In this document: piece after piece, positions 1 to 9,219 of the stretch
Position numbering within the stretch: the first letter of the stretch is position 1
Layout of the letters: every line of letters begins with the position of its first letter
Origin: G965233625 sp965233625
GTDB lineage: Bacteria; Planctomycetota; Planctomycetia; Pirellulales; Pirellulaceae
Assembly (NCBI GenBank): GCA_965233625.1
Contig: OZ247499.1
Coordinates: 5,952,001 to 6,016,000 of the forward strand
Reading direction: 5' to 3'
DNA length: 64,000 nucleotides
Notes under the pieces: generated by a model
Database searches by the model: none
Told to the model about the DNA's origin: nothing
Seen by the model: the letters and a program-made list of their open reading frames with translations, nothing else
Made by a program: the position numbers and the translations under genes

Positions 1-1
1 G

Positions 2-1081
2 GACCGCATGACCATCGTCCGCAGTTTCCGGCATGGCATCGGCAGTCACGCCACGGCGGCCGCGCATGTGGCGGCCGGTGGTAATCCGACCAAGGCGGCG
101 ATGGGTTCGCTTTATTCGCGCGTTGCGGGTGTGAGCAATCCGGCGAGCGGCATTCCCAACAACGTGGTGCTGCCACCACCTGCAGTGGGCGAAAAATTCA
201 AGAGCCTCGGCGCTCAGACCGGCCGGGTGATTGGCACCGGTACGCTCTCGCCGGCATACAAGGCGTTCGATCCGTCGGCCGGCGGCGAGATTATCAGCAA
301 CATGCAGTTGAAGCTGAAGGGCAACCGCCTGGACGACCGCCGTAGCCTGCTCTCGCAGGTCGATAACATGCGCCGCGCGGCCGACCGCAACGGGCTGATG
401 GAAGGCGCCGACCGTTTTCAGCAGCAGGCGTTTGAAGTGATCACCGGCGGCGTGAGCGAAGCGTTCGATCTTTCGCGGGAAGACCCCAACCTGGTGTCAC
501 GTTATGACACCGGCGCCATGACCATTCCCAAGAAGGTGGCGAAGAAGAAAAGTAATGTACCGCGGCAATCGCCCATCGCACTTGGAAAGCAGATGCTGAT
601 GGCCCGCCGCCTTGTGGAAGCTGGTTGCGGTTTTGTGACAGTGACCAGCGCTGGCTGGGATATGCATGGCAATGCGTTCGGGGTGAACGACGGCATGCCC
701 ATCCTCGGGCCGGCGGTCGATAAAGCCGCTTCCGCGTTTCTGGATGATCTGAAAGCACGCGGGCTGGAAGACAAAGTGCTGCTGGTCATCACCGGCGAAT
801 TCGGCCGCACGCCACGCATCAATAAGAAGGGCGGCCGCGATCACTGGGGCAACCTCTGCACGCTCGCACTGGCCGGCGGCGGCTTGAACATGGGACAGGT
901 CATCGGCGCCAGCGACCGCACCGCCAGCACACCAGCCACCACCCCGGTCACCAGCCAGCAACTGCTGGGAACCATCATGCACACGCTGTTCGATATCGGT
1001 GAGCTACGTGTAACCCGCGGCATCCCCAAAGATATCGAATCCACCCTGACCAGCAGTCAGCCGATTCCGAACCTGATGTAG
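2..1081 (+). CDS. DUF1501 family protein, 5' end cut by the window
   Basis: This is the C-terminal part of a DUF1501 protein, a family of secreted planctomycete proteins distantly related in fold to sulfatases/alkaline phosphatases; its biochemical role is unknown. The frame is open to the window edge, so the ATG at 8 is probably internal. Family-typical segments are visible: the stretch around residues 210-220 ending in GWDMHGN, the ITGEFGRTPR block near residue 262, and GGRDHWG near residue 275, which carry conserved Asp, His and Arg residues. The N-terminal Tat signal and first third would lie upstream. The gene ends 4 bp before the stop of a convergent Ser/Thr kinase gene. In planctomycetes DUF1501 genes usually follow a cytochrome-type DUF1549/DUF1553 gene, which would be outside this window. 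Confidence 0.85.
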   Translation, partial: DRMTIVRSFRHGIGSHATAAAHVAAGGNPTKAAMGSLYSRVAGVSNPASGIPNNVVLPPPAVGEKFKSLGAQTGRVIGTGTLSPAYKAFDPSAGGEIISNMQLKLKGNRLDDRRSLLSQVDNMRRAADRNGLMEGADRFQQQAFEVITGGVSEAFDLSREDPNLVSRYDTGAMTIPKKVAKKKSNVPRQSPIALGKQMLMARRLVEAGCGFVTVTSAGWDMHGNAFGVNDGMPILGPAVDKAASAFLDDLKARGLEDKVLLVITGEFGRTPRINKKGGRDHWGNLCTLALAGGGLNMGQVIGASDRTASTPATTPVTSQQLLGTIMHTLFDIGELRVTRGIPKDIESTLTSSQPIPNLM

Positions 1082-1085
1082 ACGT

Positions 1086-2276
1086 TTACCAGCAGCTTGC
1101 GATGATGGCGGCGGCGCCGAGTGCGACGCTGGCGACCACGCATGCTGCGGCCAGGTAGCAGGCGGCACGCACGGCGTGCGGGCAGAGGCGGGGCGTGTGG
1201 TTTCTGCTTAGTTGCGGCGTTACCTGGATTTCTGTCTGCGGCAAAGTTGCAGATGAGGCGACGGGCGGCGCCGGTGCGTTGCTGGTGGTGCCTGTGATAT
1301 TGCTTAGTGCGGCTTCGAATGCCTGCTGCATTTCGGCGGCGGTCTGATACCGGTCTTTGGGTTCTTTGGCCATCGCGCGCTGCATCACTTCGACACAGGC
1401 GGCGGGAATGTTCTGGTCGTGCTCGCGCGGATCGGGAATGTCGCAGTCGCAGTGGGCGAACATGATCTGCAGCGGGACGCCGTGATCTGCATAGGGCTGC
1501 TTGGCTGTGAGGAGGCTGTAATAGGTGGCGCCGAGGGCGTAGATGTCGCTGCGTGCGTCCAGCTCTTCGCTCTGGCACTGCTCCGGACTCATGAAGTACG
1601 GCGTTCCCATCACTTCGTCATCAAGCGTCAGCTTGATCTCGCTGGCGATGCCGCTGGATTTCACCAGGCCGAAGTCCGCCAGTTTCACTTCGCCCCGCTG
1701 GGTCAGCAGCAGGTTGCCGGGTTTGATATCGCGGTGAATCATCCCGGCGTCGTGGGCCGCCTGCAGACCTTTGCAGGCTTCGATAATAATGCGCGTCCCT
1801 TCCGCGGGACTGTAGGCGCCGTCGCGGCGCATGTTCACGTCGGTGCTGCCGCCGTTAAGGAACTCCATCACCATGTAGGGGCATTCGTTGTGGTGGTCGA
1901 TCTCAAAGACGGACACCACGTTCGGGTGGTTCAGCTTGCCCACAGCTTTTGCTTCGCCCAGGAAACGCTGAATCGAAACATCGTCGTCGGCAAGTTCTTC
2001 GGGCAGCAGTTTAATTGCCACGTTGCGTTCGATCATTGGATCGAATCCGCTGAAGACCACGCCCATGCCGCCGTGCCCCAGCACATCGATCAGCAGGTAT
2101 TTCCCCAGCATATCGCCGACTTCGGTCGAAGCATTATGCGTTGCAATCCGCTGGCAGATACCTTCAGGAAGGGCGTTGGTGTCGCCCAGATAACTGACGG
2201 TATCAAGCGAAGAATCAGCTTCAGCGGTATCGGCGCCGCTGTTGAAGGCAGCAAATTGCGAGGATGGCGAAGTCAT
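1086..2276 (-). CDS. Ser/Thr protein kinase with C-terminal membrane anchor
   Basis: This is a 396-residue Hanks-type Ser/Thr kinase. After about 55 unstructured residues the kinase domain runs from about 58 to 325. It shows the glycine loop GHGGMGVVF (67-75), the ATP-binding Lys in VAIK (K89), the catalytic HRDIKPGN (181-188), DFG (201-203) and the MSPEQ activation-segment motif, so it should be active. A Pro/Thr-rich linker leads to one hydrophobic segment near 366-393, a tail anchor with almost nothing beyond it, so the kinase domain is probably cytoplasmic. There is no extracellular sensor domain, unlike PknB-type kinases with PASTA repeats. A CAGGA ribosome-binding site precedes the ATG. 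The neighbours suggest no substrate. Confidence 0.93.
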   Translation of the reverse strand: MTSPSSQFAAFNSGADTAEADSSLDTVSYLGDTNALPEGICQRIATHNASTEVGDMLGKYLLIDVLGHGGMGVVFSGFDPMIERNVAIKLLPEELADDDVSIQRFLGEAKAVGKLNHPNVVSVFEIDHHNECPYMVMEFLNGGSTDVNMRRDGAYSPAEGTRIIIEACKGLQAAHDAGMIHRDIKPGNLLLTQRGEVKLADFGLVKSSGIASEIKLTLDDEVMGTPYFMSPEQCQSEELDARSDIYALGATYYSLLTAKQPYADHGVPLQIMFAHCDCDIPDPREHDQNIPAACVEVMQRAMAKEPKDRYQTAAEMQQAFEAALSNITGTTSNAPAPPVASSATLPQTEIQVTPQLSRNHTPRLCPHAVRAACYLAAACVVASVALGAAAIIASCW

Positions 2277-2629
2277 GAAATCGTCCTGAGGAAGAGTGGG
2301 TTACTTGAAACCTAGTACAACTTCCGCAGGCAGGCGGCGCCGGGATGTGGCAGGCCGCGGCATGGTTTGCGGTTGACTTTCAGATAAGTCGGGCCGTAGC
2401 AGTTATGCCGGCAAGGGGCGGATCACCAGCTGTCGAAAAAATCGCATGCGCGCTGTTTTTTTCAACGACCAACGGGCGGGACGCGGCATCTGCCGGATCA
2501 GGCAGGGCGCAGCGGCTGCTGTTTGCAGGCGACCCAACGGGTATACCGCGGAATAACACGACTTGGCACGGTTTCTGCTTCCTACATCCAAGGTCGAATG
2601 CAACTTCCTTTGCCTAGCAGGCTGAAACC
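2277..2629. other. 353-bp divergent intergenic region
   Basis: The region lies between the divergently transcribed kinase and the HemP-like gene and must hold both promoters. I see no convincing -35/-10 pair, Fur-box-like dyad, RNA gene or conserved reading frame. The open frames here have no recognisable protein character. Confidence 0.5.
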
Positions 2630-2818
2630 ATGACTCCCGCACTTCAAGAAGCACCCACCACACAGTCCGCATCAGAAAATACGCAGATCGAGCAGCGGCC
2701 AGTGATTGTCCGTTCGGAAGAATTGCTGGGCGACGCACGCGAGCTTTGGATCGAACACGGCGACAGCATGTACCGCCTACGACGCACGGGTTCGGGCAAA
2801 CTCTACCTGACCAAATAG
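2630..2818 (+). CDS. hemP: HemP/HmuP-like small protein
   Basis: A 62-residue protein whose C-terminal half matches the HemP (haemin uptake protein) signature: a short strand ending in LWIEHG, then MYRLRRTGSGKLYLTK at the extreme C-terminus. In proteobacteria HemP/HmuP is encoded with haem uptake operons and can act as an activator of haem-receptor expression. No TonB receptor, haem ABC transporter or Fur-like gene is adjacent here, so a haem role is by homology only. The first 25 residues are low-complexity and polar. The coding frame ends 12 bp before the stop of the convergent pseudo-receiver gene. Confidence 0.75.
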   Translation: MTPALQEAPTTQSASENTQIEQRPVIVRSEELLGDARELWIEHGDSMYRLRRTGSGKLYLTK

Positions 2819-2830
2819 CCGCGACTGCAC

Positions 2831-3202
2831 TCAAGATTGCAGGATGGCGCCGAGTTTTTCGAGCGTTGCAGGGTCGGTCAGTGCAGCCTTACCAAAACCG
2901 GGACGGGCGCCGGCGGCTTCAGCCCGTTGCTGCGCGTCTGCGTAGTTAGAAATCAGCATCACCGGCGGGGCGTTCTCCTGCTGACAGAGGTCGCCGATGA
3001 TGGCCACCCCGTCGGCGCCGTTACGGTCAAACACGCGGTTGACCAGCACCAGATCTACGTCGCCTTTTTCAACGGCGGCGTGCAATTCTTCTGCGGTGTC
3101 TACGCCAGTCAGTTCCGCCTGAAACTGGCTGGAAAGCAGACGGCTTAGCGAACCATGATCGGCCATGCAGTTTCCCGCCGCCACGACTTTCTTGCTGCTC
3201 AT
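2831..3202 (-). CDS. stand-alone receiver-like (pseudo-receiver) protein
   Basis: A 123-residue CheY-like single domain with no output domain. The fold is recognisable from alternating hydrophobic strands (VDLVLVNR, APPVMLIS) and a conserved-type Lys in GFGK near residue 103. The phosphorylation site looks lost: the Asp expected at the end of strand 3 is Asn in LVNRVF (about residue 55), and the acidic pair expected after strand 1 is replaced by GN in AAGNCMAD. It may be a phosphorylation-independent interaction domain. It stands alone downstream of the multihaem cytochrome gene on the same strand, separated by 73 bp, so it could be co-transcribed with it. Confidence 0.75.
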   Translation of the reverse strand: MSSKKVVAAGNCMADHGSLSRLLSSQFQAELTGVDTAEELHAAVEKGDVDLVLVNRVFDRNGADGVAIIGDLCQQENAPPVMLISNYADAQQRAEAAGARPGFGKAALTDPATLEKLGAILQS

Positions 3203-3275
3203 CTGCTCTCACCTGTCCGATGCGATAACGTGCCCATTGTCTGTATTGTACGCCAACGGGTAGCTGCACACATGG

Positions 3276-5663
3276 TCACCACCGGTAGAGAATTTCGATG
3301 CGTGCAGCGCCGTCCTGCACAGGCGCCTTCGCCCGTGCTTCTTCGCCCTGCAATTGCAAGCTGGCGCCGCGGATTTCTATCGTCGCCTCACCCGCATGTA
3401 ATTTGCCGTCTTTGATTTGCAGTTGCTTGCCGGTGGCGATGCGGAGCCACAGATTTTTTGTATTGCCACGCAGTTCTAACGTGCGCCGCAGTCCGCCTGT
3501 GACGGGTTCGATGCGCTCGCTGACCTTCACCTCGCCGAAGTCGTAAAGCAGCGTTGGCACACGGCGTTTATCAAGCTTGTAACCGCGGAACCGGTAGCCT
3601 GCCTTCACACCGGTGGCAGTTGGCCAGGCGTCCATTGGCTGTTTAAATTCGGCCAGCAATCCGCCTGGCGCAAAGGTGTACTGCTTATCGCCCAGCGGGT
3701 CAGCCGGCGGCGCGAAGCGGTTGAACCAGGTGCCGTGGGCATCTAAGAAGCGGCCCTTCCAGGCGAGCGCCAGCCGCACTTCGTCGGCGTCGAACGCGTA
3801 ATGCACACCCTGCGGGAAGCCAGTCGCAATCGCATGGGTGCCTGCTTCTTTCATGAACGTGCGGATCGTCACCGGCTGACCAGCGGGCTTCAGTTCGAAG
3901 TCCACCTTCGACTGCGCCTCGATCCGCGCGGGCAGCTTCTGGTTCGTTGCACCGGCAAGATACGCCCACAACGCGGCGATCTGTTTTTCCGTATCTCCGC
4001 CCAGCACTTGCGGAACCGTGCTTTTGCCACCGGGGAAGAATTCCGGCATCCGCGTCCGCGGACGTTTCGAACCGGGTTTAAGCAGCAGTTCGCGGAACCA
4101 CTGCGGATTGATCCGCTGATGGATGGAGGTCAGGTCAACGCCGGTCACACCCGCTAGGCTCTCCTGCTGCACACTATGGCACTGAATGCACCCCAGGTTA
4201 AGCAATGCGCGTCCGGCTTCGGCATCGCCCGCCCCGGTGAACACTTCCTGCGGCGTCCGCGGCTTGACTCCGCCGTCCGCCTTCGCCAGTACGCCGGGCA
4301 GGCTTGCAGTGCTGGCGCCAAAGACGGGCATCCGCGCGTGCATGTGCGGCCGGATACGCGCCTCGCCCGTGAGCACTTTCTTCATCCACGCCGTGGTCAG
4401 CTTGGCGCCTACCTCGCTAAGCAACGGCGGAATGCGGCCTTCGTCGCCGATATCGACGTGGTCGACCGTTTCAAAATATTCCCATCGTCGTTCGCCCGGC
4501 CCACCACGCGCTCGTTGATCCGGCGTATCGCGACGGTGGCAGGCGTAGCAGTTCAGCTGCGTCATCGTATGCTGCACCGTCAACGCCGGCGAAGTTGCAG
4601 CCAGCGGTTGCGGGCCGGCTTTCTTCTTTTCTTTGACCGCAAGCGGCTGGATCGCCGCGCGAAGGGCAGCGCGTTGATCGTCACGCAGTCCATAATGCGG
4701 CGCCTTGCCCGGCTGCTGACTCAGGCAGCCGCGTGGTTCTGCCTTATTGGCGAGTGCTTGACCAAGACCGTGCAGCGGCTTGCCCATTTCCGCCGCTTCT
4801 GTTTTCCCCAGCGTGTGACAGTTCGCGCAGCCGGTCGAAACAAAAAGCTGCTGTCCTTCCGCCACCAGTTTTGGCTGCGGCGTGAATGGTTGCTTCGCGC
4901 TCATGTCGCGGGAGCCAAGCAGGTAGTGCGCGATGTCGGCGGCTTCGAGCATCGAGAGTTGCAGCTTCGGCATGCGGCCTGCCGGTCGTCCTTTGAGCGG
5001 ATCGTGCAGAAAGCTGGACAGCGTCAGGTGAGTGTACTTCGCGTTTAGATCGCCCAGCGGCACACTGGCCACGCGGCCCGTGATTCCTGCCAGCAGCAAT
5101 AGTTCCTGCTGATCTTCATCCACTTCTGCATCCACCGGCTGCGTGTGAAACTTGTGCGATGCATCCGGCGCGTGGCAGGCGACACAGCCCACGCGATGAA
5201 ACAACATAAAGCCGCGCTGCTTACTGCTGCTGCCGGGATCGTTTTCTTTGTCGCGCTTGATGGGCGGATAGAGCCGCTTTTTCTGTGCCAGCAGGAAATG
5301 CACCAGCGCTTCAATCTTCGCATCGCGTTGCCCGTCAGGCAGATGCGCGAGCAGCTTCGGCATCGTGGCGCCTGGTTTGACGGCCTGCGGATCGCGGAGA
5401 TAACGCCGCAGATAATCCGCATTCAAACGCAGCCCCAGACCGTCCAGCACCGGGCCACGCTTCGGCTGAAGATGCAGCGAATCCGTTTTATGACAAGCCG
5501 TGCAGCTTAGCTCCGTCAGCAAAACTTCGCCGCCAGCCCGCACATCAACCGCCGCTTCGGCTTTGCGCGCAAACCGCTCGTATCCCACCACAAATGGATG
5601 CTCCGCCAGGGCGGCGCCAGCAGAAAGAAGCAGCAAAGCAGCGGCAAACAGATAGCGGGTCAT
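3276..5663 (-). CDS. multihaem c-type cytochrome, planctomycete type
   Basis: A 795-residue secreted protein with a clear signal peptide (about residues 1-20, ending AALA). Five haem-binding CxxCH motifs are visible: CTACH (54), CVACH (160), CANCH (279), CYACH (372) and CIQCH (492), each in a cytochrome-c-like module with downstream Met-containing MPKL-type segments that could give axial ligands. The roughly 200 residues after the last haem are a beta-rich domain (around FPQGVHYAFDADEVRLALAW) found in planctomycete/verrucomicrobial cytochromes. Periplasmic electron transfer is likely; redox partner and substrate cannot be read. The next gene on this strand is the pseudo-receiver gene. Confidence 0.88.
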   Translation of the reverse strand: MTRYLFAAALLLLSAGAALAEHPFVVGYERFARKAEAAVDVRAGGEVLLTELSCTACHKTDSLHLQPKRGPVLDGLGLRLNADYLRRYLRDPQAVKPGATMPKLLAHLPDGQRDAKIEALVHFLLAQKKRLYPPIKRDKENDPGSSSKQRGFMLFHRVGCVACHAPDASHKFHTQPVDAEVDEDQQELLLLAGITGRVASVPLGDLNAKYTHLTLSSFLHDPLKGRPAGRMPKLQLSMLEAADIAHYLLGSRDMSAKQPFTPQPKLVAEGQQLFVSTGCANCHTLGKTEAAEMGKPLHGLGQALANKAEPRGCLSQQPGKAPHYGLRDDQRAALRAAIQPLAVKEKKKAGPQPLAATSPALTVQHTMTQLNCYACHRRDTPDQRARGGPGERRWEYFETVDHVDIGDEGRIPPLLSEVGAKLTTAWMKKVLTGEARIRPHMHARMPVFGASTASLPGVLAKADGGVKPRTPQEVFTGAGDAEAGRALLNLGCIQCHSVQQESLAGVTGVDLTSIHQRINPQWFRELLLKPGSKRPRTRMPEFFPGGKSTVPQVLGGDTEKQIAALWAYLAGATNQKLPARIEAQSKVDFELKPAGQPVTIRTFMKEAGTHAIATGFPQGVHYAFDADEVRLALAWKGRFLDAHGTWFNRFAPPADPLGDKQYTFAPGGLLAEFKQPMDAWPTATGVKAGYRFRGYKLDKRRVPTLLYDFGEVKVSERIEPVTGGLRRTLELRGNTKNLWLRIATGKQLQIKDGKLHAGEATIEIRGASLQLQGEEARAKAPVQDGAARIEILYRW

Positions 5664-5715
5664 ACATTCATCTCAAGGTGTCGTGCCGGGGCGCGAAGTG
5701 GAGGTTTTGAAGCTA

Positions 5716-5860
5716 CACACTAACCCGAAGCGCGAGCGAGGGGCGCCGGCATTGGCAGCGCATCGCCGGTTGAAGTCAACCTTTTCAGCGAAATACGGCC
5801 AAAAATCCGCGTTTTCGCCTCCACATCAAACGCCCCTCGCTCGCGCTTCGGGTTAGTGTG
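5716..5860. repeat. 145-bp inverted-repeat element, copy 1
   Basis: The ends are near-perfect inverted repeats of about 28 bp sharing the core ACCCGAAGCGCGAGCGAGGG, the left arm from 5716 and the right arm ending at 5860. The reverse complement of the whole element matches the copy at 51919-52061 through the middle as well (shared stretches around the TTTGATGTGGAGGCGAAAAC and ACTTCAACCGGCG segments). A partial extra copy of the right end follows at about 5873-5889. It sits in the 268-bp gap between the cytochrome and sulfatase genes, upstream of the cytochrome start. No protein is encoded. Confidence 0.85.
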
Positions 5861-5931
5861 CAACTTCAAAACTTGCGCTTCGGGTTAGTATTTTCGTGTT
5901 AGTTTGCAGGGGGGAGCGGCAACCAAGGCGT

Positions 5932-7356
5932 TCACTCACTCGCTGCCAGTGGTGCGGGTACGGGCATTGCGGCGCCGGAGGTGCGGCGCCAGGCGGCGAG
6001 TTCTTTCTGCATGGCGGCGGCGCGGTCGGGCATGGCGGCGGCCAGATTCTTACGCTCGCTGATGTCTTTTTTCAGATTGTAAAGTTCGACGGAACCGTCG
6101 TCGAAGTTTTCGATCAGTTTGAAGTCGCCCTGCCTGATTGCGCTGCCCAGACGGTTATCGCGGTGGAATGCGTAGTTGGGATAGTGGAAGTAGATGGACT
6201 TGCGGCTCCACTTTGCTGTATCACCGGAAAGTAGCGGCAGCAGGCTGGCGCCATCCAGCTTTTTGTCGGCCTGCGTTAACCGGTTTGCGGCGGCCAGGAT
6301 CGTGGGAAAGAAGTCCATGCTAATGACAGGTTCGTGGCACAGCTGGCCGGGCTTTACGACGCCGGGCCAACGGACAATCAGCGGCACGCGGATTCCGCCT
6401 TCATACAGAAAACCCTTGGCGGCCCGCAGCGGACGGTTGTCGGCCACACCGCCAAAGGCGCCATTGTCGGAAGTGAAGATCACCAGCGTGTTGTCGCTAA
6501 GTTTCATCTCGTCCAGCGATTGCAGGATGCGGCCCGTGGCAGCGTCGAGCGCTTGAATCATCGCGGCGTACCGCGGATCGAGACGGCCCAGGTCTTTCCG
6601 CTGCTCGTACTGCCGGATCAGATCGGCAGGCGCCTGCATGGGCCAGTGCACGGTGTAGTTCCAGAGGCAGGCGAAGAACGGCTTCTCCCGGTTCTGCTTC
6701 ATAAAATCAATCACTTCGCTGGCGAAGCGGTCGGGCATGTACTCGCCTTCTTTGCGGTCAGCCATGTTGTGGAGATTGTACGGATCGAAGAACGAATATG
6801 GCCCGCCCATCGCGGTTCCGCCCAGGTTGCTATCGAAGCCCTGCTTCTCCGGGTAATACTGCACGTCGCCCTTGCCCTGCTTGCCGGCGCGGCCCGCGAG
6901 GTGCCACTTGCCGAAAAAGCCGGTGGCATAGCCCGCTTCTTTCAGCCGCTCTGCCACGGTGACTTCCTCCACCGGCAGGTAATTGAGCATCGGCGCCGGC
7001 AGCAGTTTGGCGTTGTCCGGGATGAAGCGTTTCTGATCGGGGATGTGATTGGTGATCTGCAGCCGTGCAGGCGACTTGCCCGTCATCACCGCGGCGCGGG
7101 TTGGCGAACACACCGGGGCGGCCGCATAGGCATCGGTAAATCGCATCCCTTGCTGGGCCAGCTTATCAATGAACGGCGTCTGCAAGCGGTCGTTCCCCTG
7201 GCAGCGCAGATCCATCCAGCCCATGTCATCCACCATGATCAGCAGAACATTAGGCGGCCGTTTTTCATCGGCGTAAGTTCTGTCCGCTGCCAGCAGCACG
7301 CACACGTTCGACGCTAACACGGCGGCCAGCATCCAATTCCGGGAAATCACGTTCAA
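5932..7356 (-). CDS. secreted sulfatase
   Basis: A 474-residue arylsulfatase-family hydrolase that should cleave sulfate esters, probably from sulfated polysaccharides, in the periplasm. It has a signal peptide (about 1-29), the metal-binding Asp pair in MVDDMG (43-44), and the activation signature CSPTR beginning at Cys83, whose Cys is converted to formylglycine by a separate enzyme not encoded here. GKWHLAG and the SDNGA metal site follow in the normal order. The length is typical. The frame starts with TTG at 7356; GTG at 7350 or ATG at 7332 would also leave a usable signal peptide, and none has a strong ribosome-binding site, so the start is uncertain. Confidence 0.93.
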   Translation of the reverse strand: MNVISRNWMLAAVLASNVCVLLAADRTYADEKRPPNVLLIMVDDMGWMDLRCQGNDRLQTPFIDKLAQQGMRFTDAYAAAPVCSPTRAAVMTGKSPARLQITNHIPDQKRFIPDNAKLLPAPMLNYLPVEEVTVAERLKEAGYATGFFGKWHLAGRAGKQGKGDVQYYPEKQGFDSNLGGTAMGGPYSFFDPYNLHNMADRKEGEYMPDRFASEVIDFMKQNREKPFFACLWNYTVHWPMQAPADLIRQYEQRKDLGRLDPRYAAMIQALDAATGRILQSLDEMKLSDNTLVIFTSDNGAFGGVADNRPLRAAKGFLYEGGIRVPLIVRWPGVVKPGQLCHEPVISMDFFPTILAAANRLTQADKKLDGASLLPLLSGDTAKWSRKSIYFHYPNYAFHRDNRLGSAIRQGDFKLIENFDDGSVELYNLKKDISERKNLAAAMPDRAAAMQKELAAWRRTSGAAMPVPAPLAASE

Positions 7357-7614
7357 CGGTTCGCTCGCTTTCAGAGTTCCAATGTCCAGCGTTCAATAGC
7401 TCTAGTTTCGCTCCGCCCTAGTGTAACTGGAATTGGCCGGGTTTACCGGCACAAACGGGTGCAGACACCACCGTAGCGACTTGAACATGATTGTATCCGC
7501 GCTGGTGATGGGTTCGTTGCGGGCGGTATGCGGATGCCATACAATGCCGCACTGCTGCGGGGGAGTGGTTTTCCAGCGAAAGACGCTGCGAGCCGGGCTG
7601 TTTTTGAGACGCTG

Positions 7615-9207
7615 ATGAATCGACCGGAATCTGGCAACGTTGTTGGTATCGACCTGGGCACGACGATTTCGGTCGTCGCCCATCTCAACCACATGGGCGC
7701 CACCCAAACGCTGAGCAACAGCGACGGCGATCCGCTCACGCCCAGCGTGGTGTACCTGGACGGCAACGAAGCGGTGGTCGGCAAAGCGGCCAAGAAGGTC
7801 GCGTCGCACTTCCCCGATAAAGTTGCGTCGATGATTAAACGCGACATCGGCAGCCAGTTCTACTCGCGGAAGATAGACGGCCGCCAGTTCCGCCCGGAGA
7901 CGCTTTCGGCCATTATCCTGCGCAAGTTGAAGCAGGATGCAGAACGCCGCATTGGTCCCGTTTCCAAAGCCGTCATCACGGTGCCCGCCTTCTTTGATGA
8001 CACCCGCCGCCGGGCGACAGAAACCGCGGCCCGGATCGCCGGCCTGGAAGTGCTGAGCATCATTAACGAGCCGACGGCGGCCGCACTTGCCTACGCGCTG
8101 GAAGGCGATCTCAGCAGCGACCCCACACATCCGGCGCCTACACTGCCGGGCGGCGAGATGACGGCGCTGGTCTACGATCTGGGCGGCGGCACGTTCGACG
8201 TAACGGTGGTGCGGCTTAGCGACCGCCAGTTTGAAACGATTGCCACCGACGGCGAAGTGAAGCTAGGCGGTAAGGACTGGGACGATTGCATTTCGTCGCA
8301 CGTGGTCTCGCAGCTTTCGCAGGGTGCGGGCGAAAAGGTAGAGCTGGATCTGCAGCAGACGGCGGAACTGGCCAAGCTTTCCGAAGTTGTGAAAGAGATG
8401 CTCTCGAAGCTGCCGGCGGCGCCGCTTGAGTTCTCGCACCAGGATAAGCCGGTCAAGATGCAACTCACGCGTAAAGAGCTTGAGAAGCTGACCAGCCATC
8501 TGGTGACACGCACCAAGCTGGTGACCAGTCTCGTTGTGTCGCAGCAGGCGGGGTTGAAATGGTCTGACATAGATCGCGTGCTGCTGGTCGGCGGCTCCAC
8601 GCGGATGCCCATGATCAAGCAGATGCTGGCCGCCACCACGCAGCAGACGCCCGATGATTCGATTGACCCGGATCAGGTGGTCGCCCGCGGCGCGGCGATC
8701 TTCGCAGCGATCGAAGCGGCCAAAGACGACGGACGCGCCGCCGGCATGGATCAGGGCGTGGACGCCAAGCTGCGGAGCATCCGCGTTGACGATGTGAATT
8801 CACACAGCCTGGGCATTGAGATTCTTCATCCGCGGTTGCAGCGTCTGGTGAATGTGGTGCTGATCCCGAAGAATTCGCGGCTGCCTAAGGCGGAAAGTAA
8901 AGTGTTCCGCACCAATGTCGAAGGCGCCACCAGCGTCCGCGTCCGGGTGCTGGAAGGTGAAGCCGATGAAGCGGCCGACAATGTCGTGATTGGCGAATGT
9001 GTTGTGAACGATCTGCCGGGCGGTCTGCCGGTCAAGAGCCCGGTGCAGGTGCGTTTAAATTACGATACAAGCGGCCGCGTGCATGTGATGGCGCTGGATA
9101 TGACCAGCGGCCGTTACGCCCACGCAGAGATCCGCAATCAGGACGGATTGACCGAAGAGGAAATCCGCCGCGAGGCAGACTTCGTCCAGAACCTGAATAT
9201 TCAGTAA
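7615..9207 (+). CDS. Hsp70/DnaK-like chaperone
   Basis: An Hsp70-family ATPase of about 530 residues. The actin-like ATPase domain fills roughly the first 365 residues: IDLGTT phosphate loop near the N-terminus, the VPAFFDD and INEPTAAALAYALE segments, YDLGGGTFDV phosphate 2, and the adenosine motif LVGGSTRMP. A shortened substrate-binding beta domain follows. The alpha-helical lid of canonical DnaK (about 640 residues) is largely missing, so this is a divergent paralogue rather than housekeeping DnaK; no grpE or dnaJ is adjacent. I chose the ATG at 7615 because homology begins right after it; the frame is open further upstream. It may be co-transcribed with the zinc-ribbon gene 12 bp downstream. 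Confidence 0.9.
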   Translation: MNRPESGNVVGIDLGTTISVVAHLNHMGATQTLSNSDGDPLTPSVVYLDGNEAVVGKAAKKVASHFPDKVASMIKRDIGSQFYSRKIDGRQFRPETLSAIILRKLKQDAERRIGPVSKAVITVPAFFDDTRRRATETAARIAGLEVLSIINEPTAAALAYALEGDLSSDPTHPAPTLPGGEMTALVYDLGGGTFDVTVVRLSDRQFETIATDGEVKLGGKDWDDCISSHVVSQLSQGAGEKVELDLQQTAELAKLSEVVKEMLSKLPAAPLEFSHQDKPVKMQLTRKELEKLTSHLVTRTKLVTSLVVSQQAGLKWSDIDRVLLVGGSTRMPMIKQMLAATTQQTPDDSIDPDQVVARGAAIFAAIEAAKDDGRAAGMDQGVDAKLRSIRVDDVNSHSLGIEILHPRLQRLVNVVLIPKNSRLPKAESKVFRTNVEGATSVRVRVLEGEADEAADNVVIGECVVNDLPGGLPVKSPVQVRLNYDTSGRVHVMALDMTSGRYAHAEIRNQDGLTEEEIRREADFVQNLNIQ

Positions 9208-9219
9208 CCGGTTGTCCGC

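Noticed and set aside
2345..2617. 90-codon frame upstream of the HemP-like gene
   Set aside because: Composition is not protein-like and no start signal is seen; competing frames on the other strand are equally open.
4176..5048. 290-codon open frame opposite the multihaem cytochrome
   Set aside because: Antisense of a gene with five haem motifs; no independent support.
6334..7317. 327-codon open frame opposite the sulfatase
   Set aside because: It mirrors sulfatase codons and shows His/Gln-rich low-information sequence.
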